Assembly: GCF_051622035.1 (NCBI RefSeq)
Contig: NC_135365.1
Location: forward strand, 15,976,001-16,040,000
Direction of reading: 5' to 3'
Origin: Arctopsyche grandis
Lineage: Eukaryota > Arthropoda > Insecta > Trichoptera > Hydropsychidae
DNA: 64,000 bases
The position numbers and the translations under genes are program-made. Of this stretch, positions 47,317 to 59,400 are shown one piece after another (the stretch's first letter is position 1; each line of letters starts with the position of its first letter). The notes under the pieces are model-generated. The model worked only from the letters and a program-made list of their open reading frames with translations. It did no database searches and was not told the DNA's origin.

Positions 47317-50089
47317 GAAATTGAGAAAACAAAAAGAACGACTGTGCAAGTCTGTCTTTCAAAAATTTTCCAAGGATTGCCATGCGTACACTTTGGATAC
47401 ATCGGTAGCTTTCAGACCACTGTGGACTGAAGGCGATCTTCTAGCTTGGGCCAATGACAGTGCCTCGTCCATATGGGAAATATTGGGAAACTCTACTGAC
47501 TCCAATGGCACCTCTTTGCTGAACAACATTACCAACACTGATGAAACGACAACGCCTCTTCCTCAGGTTTGCTTCGTCCTGTATTAAATCAATTCTAACC
47601 CTAAATGATTTGAACTCATTAACTATTTTCATTTCAGGTTTTACCACCATTCGAACCATGGCAAACTGTGTGCATAGCCCTATGTTTAGCAGCCTGTATC
47701 GTATTGACTGTCGGTGGAAACATCCTAGTATTGCTAGCCTTCATAGTGGACAGATCAATCCGACAACCGAGTAACTATTTCATAGCATCTCTAGCAGCAA
47801 CTGATATGTTAATTGGTTTGTATTTATTATTTATAAAATTTTGTAATGATCTATTGTTTCGAAAATCATTATTTCGTTTCCCTTTTAGGTATGGTATCTA
47901 TGCCTTTCTATACGGTGTATGTACTGATGGGATACTGGGATCTAGGACCACTGCTTTGCGACCTTTGGCTTTCCGTCGACTATACTGTGTGCTTGGTATC
48001 GCAGTACACAGTTTTGCTCATCACCGTCGATAGGTTTTGCAGTGTTAAAATAGCTGCCAAGTATCGCAGTTGGAGGACTAAAAACAGAGTCATCTGGATG
48101 GTTACTATCACATGGATCATTCCGGCGTTGCTCTTTTTCACGACCATCTTTGGCTGGGAGCACTTTATAGGATATCGCGATCTGTTGCCAGGAGAATGCG
48201 CAGTACAATTCCTCAAAGAACCCGTTTTCAACACTGCTTTGATAATAACGTATTACTGGACAACGCTCATAGTGATACTGATATTGTACGCTGGGATTTA
48301 TAAGACTGCCTATGATATGCAAAAGAAAAGTGAGGCAAAGCAGAGAAAGATGCAATCGATGGTCGCTTTGAGCGCTGGAGCAATGTCTGGAATGGCTGGA
48401 AGAGCGGCTGGAATTGGTATATCGAAAACGCAAAGTACCCTTTTGAGTCAAGATAAAGATAAGGAAAAAGTTGCTTGTCCTTCTCCCACTGTAATTCAGA
48501 TAATATCTCCACCGGCTCCTACGCAAGTGCGCAAAAAACTTCCACCCAATGATTCTCATTCTAATCAAAAATCAACAACGCACAAGACTAGTTCTGGAAC
48601 TAAGGCTGCAAACGCCGCGAATAAAGTAAACGATGATAACAAGTCGTCAGATAACAACCAAACCGAGGTAGAAAAGTCCGAAAGATCAAGCAGTCCAGCT
48701 TTCGAATCAGACGAGGAGAGCAACGTCAATACTTTACAACCACCAGTTTCAGACAAGAAAAGACATTCCATAGCTGGAATCATGGTACAGTCTGGCGCTT
48801 TGAATATTATAAGCAATGTCAGAATGAATGGTGGAATTCCGGCAAGGTCTCCAGAAATAGCTCAATGTGCCATAAGCAAGAAGAGCACATCTCCTCTGAC
48901 GCCTAATTCAGAAATTTCCTTAGCCAAAATATCGGAACAAAGCCTTTTAGACACTGAAGTGCCGTTGGGGACCAATAACGTAGATCGAACAACTCCAATA
49001 AATCCGTTAATACCCATTCAAATCACTCCACAAACGGAGTACAAATCCCCGCCTAATTCAGAACTAACGATAAACTCCGAAATTTCAACCGAAGCACCAG
49101 TTCCAACGACGATCGCTCAGGCTATCATACCTCCACCTTCCGAATTCCAAGGCAGTCCTCCAGTATCAGAAAGTCCACCTTCTTTCACAGACAGGCCTCG
49201 AAGTCTCATGGTAAACCCTCAAGCATACAGCTACGACGCTTTGGTGGGAATGGACAGTGCTGACTTGCGTTTCATGGATGAAAGTTCAGTCATTGTAGCA
49301 TCTCCGTCATACGAAAGTCCTCCTTCGTCTATTACATTTCCTACAACCACTGCTCCATCATCTCCGTTGGGCTCTACTAGCCACGTAGCATCTACGAATA
49401 CTTCTTTATTACAAGCCGCATTGATAAGAGCAACGGTCCAGGCGGAAGCTAATCTAGCCCAACTTTCCAAGCCGACAACCCCGCTTCCGATCAACAAAGT
49501 TAACACTGAAGTAAGTCTAGCTAACGAGGATTCCAAACGGCCGATCACAACAGTAGTAGTTTCGCCTAAGGATATCAAGAAACTTGAAATGACAATAAAA
49601 GAACCGGCTAGTCAATCTAGTGGTAATAGTCCGTCGGGACAGACCACCGTAGTACCGGTGAATAATGAGCCCCGCAACAGTCCCAAAGAAACGTCGGATA
49701 GTTTAGACGAGAAGGAGGGTGGTTCAAGGAGGGACTTCGTTAAAAACTTCGGCAAGAGACTTAAAGGGAAAAAGTCGAAACGGAACGGGATCGGACTTCC
49801 TGGAGCCGGACGCCAAAAGTCAAAGTCGGAAAACAGGGCTAGGAAAGCTTTCAGAACAATATCATTCATTTTAGGAGCTTTCGTAGCATGCTGGACTCCT
49901 TACCACATACTGGCCCTTGTAGAAGGCTTCTGCTCAGATCCACCGTGTACCAACAGCCACCTGTACATGTTCTCGTACTTCTTATGCTATGCCAACAGTC
50001 CGATGAATCCGTTCTGCTACGCTCTAGCCAATCAGCAGTTTAAAAAGACTTTCACTAGGATTCTAAAAGGTGACTTTCATATGACATAG
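47317..50089 (+). CDS. mAChR-B: muscarinic acetylcholine receptor, 3' three exons (5' end not found)
   Basis: A seven-transmembrane, G-protein-coupled acetylcholine receptor of neurons. Exons 47317-47566, 47638-47815 and 47889-50089, joined by GT..AG introns of 71 and 73 bp with agreeing phases, give 875 residues so far. N-terminus: NST, NGT and NIT glycosylation sites. TM1 has [14 protein letters not shown]2 has [17 protein letters not shown]3 has the amine-binding Asp in LWLSVDYTV and ends in DRF instead of DRY. TM4 has [16 protein letters not shown]5 has [18 protein letters not shown]. There is an unusually long loop 3 (about 500 residues, Ser/Pro/Thr-rich). TM6 has [19 protein letters not shown]7 has [19 protein letters not shown], and the tail is short. 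Paired Cys in LLCDLW and [21 protein letters not shown] points to the arthropod B type rather than A; the C type is the alternative. The first exon here has no in-frame ATG, so the start lies upstream. Confidence 0.9.
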
Positions 50090-51240
50090 TGCAATCAATA
50101 CCTTCATATGATCTATTTTAAGAAAATGCTTAGTTAGGCTAGGTGACCTGTTTTTATTTTTAGATAGCAAAATATTTTTTAATACAAAGAAGTCTTAACA
50201 AAGAATACACGTACAGCATTCGAGCAAGATGTAAACACATTTCAAATCCCTACTATTTAATTACAACCGCCGTAATGGCGCTGTAATTGTGATAAGTCAA
50301 CTCATAACACTGAATGTATGTATGTAGGTGTAATAATAGCATCACGTCAAACGTTATTTGTTCTGAATGCATTACCGAGAGACTTGAATCCAATTTACCA
50401 TACGTTTCCCAAACTGACAGTTCTAGAAACAGGTCTGTCCTAGCTTTCAATGTCAATCTGCAGTAATATACATATACATATATATGTACATATACCTCAC
50501 TTACGCGCCAAAAGAAATTATACATATACACATGCATGCATCTTTTTTTTTTTCTTATTCCAATATACAAATTGCGTTTACATTATTGCTCGAACATACT
50601 GTATACGTAAATAGAATAAGTGCTATAAATAAGTGCATATATAATATTATATCAAATTAAATATAAAGAATCAATGGCTATAAAAATACAAAAACACTCA
50701 CAAATCAGCTTAGTTATATGAATTGAAAAATGTGTTAAAAAAAGATGTAGCTTTTTTTAGTTTGAATCTCAAATTCGGTATTTTCTTATGTGGTATCTTA
50801 TGAGCTTGTCTACTTATTATGTATGTTTATATACTCTCCCACGTAATTGTGTAATATATATTTTAATTTGTACATAATTATAAGTATGATGCTTAAAATT
50901 GTATGCAAGTACCAAATGCAAACTGTTAAAACATAAGCTATGTATGTAAGTATGATGAAGACAATAAAACAATATGTTCATAAATGTATTGTGTATTAGG
51001 GGCTAAGGCAGAATTTCCAATAATAAATATAATTAAATTAGGATTTAGAGTAATAGTGATTTGTATGTGCATTCTTAATAGATTCTACTGTAAGCGAATT
51101 ATAAATTATTATCATAAAATCTATTGACTTATAAAACTATGATGTATGTAAATTTTATTATGATCAATATTATTATAATTACATGAAAAAGCTTAAGCGT
51201 TAATCGCTACAAATAATAAACATTTATAAAGTTTTTAATT
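50090..51240 (+). other. 3'UTR of the muscarinic receptor with poly(A) signals
   Basis: Long AT-rich tract after the stop at 50087-50089. AATAAA occurs at 50963-50968 (followed by the GT-rich 'tgtattgtgtatt'), 51022-51027 and 51215-51220. The first, with its downstream GT-rich stretch, is the best candidate. Which one is used cannot be read from the sequence. Confidence 0.45.
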
Positions 51241-51244
51241 GTAC

Positions 51245-52140
51245 ATATGAATTGTTATTGTAATTTGACATTTTTGTGACTGATCAATAGTTATTTAGAA
51301 AATATACATACATACATACATACATACATATGTAGATTAAACTTAAATCTTCTCACTAGAAATTTTCCATACATTATATTTGCATTAATTTTCAACGATT
51401 TTCCAAAATATGCAATTTATTTATAATTAACGTTCAATTAAATCACAAAACTTCACTATGTTAGCTAACTGTGATTATTCGAATAGAGCCCTTTTGTATG
51501 CTCACAGTTACCATAAACATATTTTCGCTTCTGCATCGTATACACAGGTCTTCTTACATATCAAAAATGGAAAAAAAAAACACTATAACTAAACTAAGTA
51601 TCATCGTAATTTTCTATGATATATTTTTGGTATCGATTATAAGCACAATGTTTAACATTCCAAAAGACAATATTATCGATACGAACCGTATGTAAGATAA
51701 CATCCAAAAATGTATATTTAAAAATTGTACGTGGATAATCATATCAGTGTTGCAATTAAGCAGCTAAATGTTGCTGTGTTGATTTGTTGATTTTTTTAAC
51801 ATGTTTTTATTGTTGTTTTATTATGATTACGATTGTTTCGTCGATTGAGTGATATTATTATGTAAATGTGGCCATTAATTGTTGCGAATGGGAATGTGTT
51901 CGGGGGACGGAGGGGGTCGCATTTTGTTACATTATATTGTGAATATTTCAATTATTTTCTATTACGCATAGTGATATATGTTTATTTTATTAGAAACGAA
52001 ATATACTTTTCAAAATATACAAAATGTTTTAGTAATATACATACATATGTAGTGTCATTATTTGTGTATCATTTGATCCCACATTAAATCAATCCTACGC
52101 TATCCATTTAACCTTTATGCACAGATCTAAAAAAAACATC
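51245..52140. other. intergenic between the two neuronal genes
   Basis: AT-rich, no exon seen. Contains a CATACATACATACATATG tract (51305-51335). Confidence 0.4.
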
Positions 52141-52144
52141 ATTA

Positions 52145-52430
52145 ATGGTAAGAACTCTAACAATGAGAGGTCAATCTTCATTAATTCGAACGATCTTATT
52201 ATTTCGACAAGCTTATCTTACATTTCCCCCCCCATTATGGTTCACTGTCAAACTTATGTCGGAAAAAATAATAAAATATCACCGAAAGCACTCCAGGTGT
52301 GAGTTTTGCCAAGGACGCAACAGAACATCTAAAGTGTGCTAGCGTTTTTTTTTTGCACGAGGAAAAAAAATTAAAAAAAAAAGTTTTCCGCGTACCTCTC
52401 TGTGTGTATTTGCCTTAAAATATCCCATAT
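52145..52430 (+). repeat. dispersed repeat Y, copy 2
   Basis: Matches 14955-15235 in order: 'gatcttattatttcgacaa', 'aaaatatcaccgaaa', 'ggtgtgagttttgcc', 'gtgctagcgttttttttttg', 'cgtacctctctgtgtgt'. Non-coding. Confidence 0.55.
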
Positions 52431-52434
52431 TTAC

Positions 52435-53485
52435 ATATTATTATATATGCAATTATACCTAAAAATTATAAAAATAATTTGACCTTATTTTGTTGGAGAA
52501 TCTTTTGATGATGCCTGCATAATGAAAAGCTTTGAGAAATTATATTTCACTCATACATCAGAATATATACAAAGAAACTGTATAAGGAAATTTGATTTAA
52601 TCCAATTACAATTAACTGTTTTCTTAAAATTAAATATTATAGTACGAATGTGATCTTAGTTAGCACATTGAGATATAAATCTGACTGCAAAATATGACAA
52701 AAAGCGTTAAAAAAAATAACTAAAATTATAAATTTGTCATTTTGGTACATATGTACATCCATATATTTGAATGCATTAAAATGAAATTGAAGTTTTTTAT
52801 TTATTCAGGTATACACCAATTTTTATCTTACATGACATCTATGGCCAAACATTTTACACATAAGTATCGTAAGTATTAAACATACATCTACAAATGTACA
52901 TGTATAGGTAAATATATTTTTAAACTTCAACAAATTCGATGCAATGAATTTGCGAGAAACTATCCAACGAATCATAATCGAAGTCCTTGCTTAGAATATC
53001 GAACGAACAATTTAATAAATGAGATGTACATATTTCGATTATCTTTAATGCACTTGAAAAATGACGATGGATTAATGTCACTCGCTTCGGTTTCCTTATC
53101 CTGTCATTTTTCGTCTCTTCCTTTGTCTCGGCGCTAAAAAATCGCCAATTTAAACCGTAAACCGACCTAAATACTCTCATTTTCTGGCTCACACTGTCTT
53201 CTATCTTTTGCACATCTATATAAATTATAAATTACTTCAGCTATGGCCGACTTTAATCATTCAGGAGTGCTCGTAATTGATGTACGGACGACAAGTACTG
53301 TAACTCTCCAAGCACGCAATCCCGAGGAACTTTTCCAACGAAATTTAGACACTGAAAATCTTTCTTTTTAACCCAATATATACAATAAATTAATATATAT
53401 AAATGAATATATTATCCAATAAATCAACTTACTGAAGCTAGCTAATGTAAGTGCTGCTAGTAGTATTAGATGATAAACGTGGACG
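52435..53485. other. intergenic / 3' flank of the pickpocket gene
   Basis: AT-rich. The 97-codon minus-strand frame at 52920-53213 has no recognisable domain. The pickpocket 3'UTR should lie in the upper part on the minus strand. Confidence 0.4.
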
Positions 53486-53488
53486 AAA

Positions 53489-56400
53489 TTATTTCGGTTC
53501 TGTGAAAGGTTTCACGTCGATTTTCCGCGTATTGTTCAATGATTTAAAATAGTTTTGAGGAAATTTTACAAGAAAAAAATATAAAACTTCCAACACGCTC
53601 AAGAAACTGCATCCAAGGAACAAGTTGAATACTCCTCCAAACGATGCTGAAAGAATTAAAAACGTATACTGAAAAACCAATTATTGATAAGTAAACATAC
53701 AAAGGATACACGATGCTAAATTATTCACACAACGAAGCAAACGTTCATTCCAGTTAAACGATCTCATTACGATCTCCTCGTGGCTATCACCTTTAATTTG
53801 CCGGCCCCAGTTTGCCACTTGTTGGGTCCTGTCAAACTGAATTTTACGCAATCTTGTCTTTTCTTTTATGTTTTCTTTCTTGCTTTTCTTTCCTTCGTCC
53901 GAAACCCTCACCCTATAAATTCTTCTCTCCCAGCACTCACTTCCTTAAGTGAGTCAAAGATAAATTTAATTTTTACTTTGTCTTATAAACGAGTAACTTT
54001 TCGTTTTTTTCTACATTGTTTTATTACAGCTTCGAATCACCCATTAAAAATTTTTGAACATTTTCTTTCAGAAAGTTCTATGAAACACTTCAAAATCCAA
54101 ACCATGTATAAATATCCATCAAGTAATATACAAATCAATCAATGTTTAACAAAATAATACTTAATACTTATAAATAGCGACACATGTACTTACTACGTAT
54201 GTATATAAAAATCAATCAAATTAAAAAAAATGTGCTGTTTCACTCGTACTCTTAAAAATACCACATAAGAGAAAATTCTCTGCGAATAATTGAAATTCTA
54301 AGACATGGTTGGTATTTTTAAATATATGTACATAGCTTCTGCATTTTATAGTACATCTTCTTGTATCACAATGTAAACTTTTATATTAGAATCCCTTAAA
54401 AACCAATCGTGAAAAACCAGCCGTTTTTGTCACTTTGTACGTCAGTGACTCACCCGCGAGTCGTGCATAAACTTGGCTTCTACGCTAGCAAAATATGTAA
54501 GTCGATGCAATTAACGTTTCACGGACGAGTTGCATCGACTAATTTTACGAAACGTACAATATTTAATGTTTAATTGATTTACAAACACCATCTATGGACG
54601 AATTTGGTAAATTAAAAAATCGATAATTTGAATTTTTCAGGATTCTTTTTACAAACACGCAGCAGATGTTTTAATCAACTATACCAAGAAATCTGAAACG
54701 TTCATAAGCCCTCAAACATCATGAGACATGTCACGCGTATGTATAGAAGATCACACCAAACTTCTGGGAGCCTCGAACTATGTGTGTCAAGTAAGGTTTT
54801 CAATACCGGACAAAATATCAATACCGGTATTTCGGTATTATAAATACTAGAACCGGTATAATAAATATCAAAACAGGTATTACAAAAAAAAAAAAATTCG
54901 GGTGTGACCCCATGACATTATCTATGTATTTGAGGAATATAAGAAGTTTACAAAACAAAATTCGATATTGAACTAATAACTATGATAGCGATACAAATTG
55001 AGCGCAAATATATGCAAATACTTGCACAAGACAAAATTTCTACTTCCGGTTGGCGGATTTTGTTCAAATTTTTTTAATTATTTAAAATCATTATCGGTTA
55101 ATGAAATTTTTATAGACACTACGTAAATTTTTTTCAAATTTTCAAGTTGACCGGAAATGGTACCTCCCCTTATAGGTGTCCTCTTTTTTTTAAGTTTTTG
55201 AATTCGATTTTCTCCCAAACTACTAACTGAATCAGACTGATTTTTTTTTACATGTACTAGAAATAATAATTTTTATAATTTTATATTTTTTAAATCTTTT
55301 TATCTGAACCGGAAGTAGTACTTTTACTTTAGAGAATCGAGGTTTTTTATGTTTTTCTCAAAAGGCTTTTGATTTATCGAACTGAAATTTCATATCAATC
55401 AGTTTAAGCTCAATACCAAGTTATGTATAAAATTTGGTAAGCGTCCGTCAACCGGAAGTGGCAGTTTACTCTTGTTCGATTTGTCTTCCACTATTTTTTT
55501 CGACCCCTTAAACATGTGTGGTCTTCACGAAAAAATTCAAGTATAATTCTTGTATCAATGTGATTAAAATAAAAAAAAATCACTAAATTTAATAAACCGG
55601 AAGTGGGATTTTTTCCCTTCCGGAAGCATCCGGAAGGAAGGTCAAAAATGTTGTCGCCTGGATCCTGTCCACACCCCTGAACGTATTAAGCTGAAAATTT
55701 ATATTTGTGTTGTTTATGTACTAACTTAGATTTGGTAACGTTTTGGTCAGAATTCGTAAACCGGAAGTAGTATTTTTTTTAAAAACAATATTTCATTATT
55801 TTTTCATTATTTTATTTTGACCTTTTAAATTATTTTAAGCTTCTTGATATTTATTGTGTATAATAGAGATATTGATTTTAAGTAAAAATAAAAAATAAAA
55901 CCATCAAATTTAATGAACCGGAAGTGGGATTTTCTCCTATTAGAAAGGTCAAAAATGTTGTCGCCTGGATCCTGTCCACGCCCCTGAACGTATTAAGCTG
56001 AAAATTTATATTTGTGTTGTTTATGTACTACCTTAGATTTGGTAACGTTTTGGTCAGAATTCGTAAACCGGAAGTAGTATTTTTTTTAAAAACAATATTT
56101 CATTATTATTTTTTCATTATTTTATTTTGACCTTTTAAATTATTTTAAGCGTCTTGAGATTTATTGTGTACAATAGAGATATTGATTTTAAGTAAAAATA
56201 AAAAATAAAACCATCAAATTTAATGAACCGGAAGTGGGATTTTCTCCTATTAGAAAGGTCAAAAATGTTGTCGCCTGGATCCTGTCCACGCCCCTGAACG
56301 TATTAAGCTGAAAATTTATATTTGTGTTGTTTATGTACTAACTTAGATTTGGTAACGTTTTGGTCAGAATTCGTAAACCGGAAGTAGTATTTTTTTTAAA

Positions 56401-59400
56401 AACAATATTTCATTATTTTATTTTGACCTTTTAAATTATTTTTATCCTCTTGATATTAAATGTGTATAATAATTATACTGATTTTAAATAATTAAAAAAA
56501 TTTGAACAAAATCCGCCAACCGGAAGTAGAAATTTTGTCTTGTGCAAGTATTTGCATATATTTGCGCTCAATTTGTATCGCTATCATAGTTATTAGTTCA
56601 ATATCGAATTTTGTTTTGTAACCTTCTTATATTCCTCAAATACATAGATAAAGTCATGGGTTGGTCACACCCGAATTTTTTTATTAACGTCAACCTAATT
56701 TCCAGGCTTCCTATAAATTGTTAAAATTTATAGATTTTAAAGATAATAAAAAATTGCGTACAAGATCAACTATTTCGCGAGTGGCAATTAACTGGTTAAA
56801 CGTAACAACATTGAATGTATTTTCCAGCTCGAATGTCTCAACAGGTCTTTAAAATCATATTTCAAATGTTCTTCGGAGTAGTTTTAAATTATTTGAATGA
56901 TCCTATCTGACAAAAAAATAATCCATCGTACCCAAAAACTTACTCAAAGTTTAAGTTTTATTGATCGAACGGTATGGTGCATTTATACGTACATATTTAT
57001 GTATTTATTAGATTATGGCATAAATTCGTACCTGTTTACCATTCTAAATCGTTTATTGCCATTTGTAAAACTCGGGCACGAACTTATGCAATCATTCAAT
57101 ATATGTATGTATGTAATACTTACAAACTAAATCGACCCAATAGGCAATGATAGCTTTCTTTACTATAGTTCCAAATTGACTTCCATAATAAACGTGTATG
57201 ACCGATTGATTTTCAGTCAAAAGATTGCTGAAAAAGATGAATATGTTAGCAACAAATTCAAAATATAGACACTTTATTAAATGCCACTCACTAAAAAGGG
57301 TCCAAATTGAAGTGTGTAGTGTCAAGATCTGTAGTGTGTATAACCATATCGGTTATATTTTGATTACACTGTTCTGGACACGTACAATTGTCACCCCACG
57401 TCACGCTCGTCACTTCTCCTAAAACACAAAAATTAATCATCGATGAAATAAATGCAAATTTTCTAAACGAAATTTGAAATAGGTACCTACTGAAATGATG
57501 TTTGAGACAGTTGATTCTGGTAGCGTTGCAAAGGATGTCCTCTTCGTTCCTCGGATAAATGTAAGATTGACAACCGCACCTGTCAACGTTCTTCTCAATT
57601 TCGCACTCGACCAAGCAATCGTTTTTCCGATAAGACGCAAAATGCCTGAAACACAAAGAGACGGGTGATTTCACGCGACGAAAGGACCCAATGGAGATGA
57701 ATCGAGAATTTTCTCAATCGAATTGCATTACTTCAATGGGAATTCGTCCAAATTGTAGCATTTCCTACCCTCGGGAGTGAGCTTTTGAGCCTGCCCGCCA
57801 ATAACGATCTTCACCGGATACAGAGCTATTTGCAACTCACTCTTCAACGGCATCACCATTTCGTTGGTAAAACGACCAGCGTATGCATTGCTCAAATGCA
57901 ACACAATCTGAAAAATCATCGATCGCCATTACAGTATTAGACTAAATATGAATATAATATTGAAATCAAATTACATAATTCACATATGTATGACCTTAAA
58001 GGAATCCATAACGTGATATACTTGCTTGTTGTACATTCCCATAGTATCAACAACGTAGCTCAATCCCATTCCAGGACCAAAGTAAGGAGAAGTCATGGAT
58101 TCAAAGTTTGGACTACAAAAACAATATTCCAACTTCATACATATGTACATACAATTAAACAACTGTGACCAGTGATATAGTGCTAAAATAAAGAAATGCT
58201 GGAACGCTGAACTTGTGTATCTATTGGATATATGAATGATCCTTATGAATAACTATTGGATAAAATAAAGGGTTGTTTTAATAAATTTATTATTTACTAG
58301 GCTTCGCTCGGTGTTTGTAATATAAGCCGCTTAAACATGACCAATCTTAAAGTAAACGTTTTATTAAATTTATTTGATGAGTTTTATTTTATTTAAATTT
58401 ATTTGAATATTAAATTGTTTTTTTATTAAATTGAACGTCACGGATTTTACGAATCAAACAAACAAACATACAAAGTCTCTTTCGAAATTATATATTAAGA
58501 TATAAAGATATAATGTACGATAAAAAAGGCAGGGTGGGCGCAAATTTTTCTTCAAAAAACGTATAAAAAAGCGTCGGATTCATGCTGAAGTTCCATGAAA
58601 GATTTGAAAAAAAAAACTAAACAATTTTTCCTTGTTCTATTACAATTATTGAAACTTGTCTTTTGAAATTTTGAATAAAATATCTACAGAAGTTATACAT
58701 ATACATACATAGGTATATGTGCGTCTATGTAAGTGGAGACTGCGTACAGCCAGTTGTAGATCAAGGAAGTATAGATGTACATATGTTGGAGACGACGATA
58801 AACCCAGTGTAATTTTAATAAGGTTGTTTTTAAAATTGTAAATGGCATATGTAAGTTGAGCGAAGGAGCGTAGCGCGAATTTCCGCAGCACTTGAAAAAA
58901 TTAATTTGCAGGAAATAAAATTATGTGTTATTAAAATATTGGAAACATAAAAGTAAAGGGGCGCGCTCCGGCTCAAAAAATAAGTACCCGCGCCCGCCCT
59001 ACTACACCAATGACTATGACTAAAAATGCATTTGTAAACTTTTCTCGTTTCGTCAACCCAACTCACATTTGGTCTTCCTTTTGGACTATTTCAACATCTC
59101 CCATATTTTATCCAATCTTCAAGTCATATATTCTACCCTAAGACTTGGGCCACACCAAGCGACTTTCAAGCGACTTGGTTGAAGGCGACCAGACCAATGT
59201 ATGCAAGGCGTGCCATCCCCATCAACTTCTTGGTCACTCACGTTTCTATACATTTTTTCTGGTGTCGTGACAAGTCGGCCGATTAAGTTGCTCGCAAGTC
59301 GCTCGGTGTGGCCCGGCTCTTAGATGGGGCGTGGCACATCCGTCAACTTCTTGGTCTCTCACATTTCTATACATTTTTTCTAGTAGCGGGATTAGTCGGC

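Noticed and set aside
47942-48568. 208-codon minus-strand frame under the receptor
   Set aside because: Shadow of the receptor exon. The plus strand has the seven transmembrane segments and valid splice sites.
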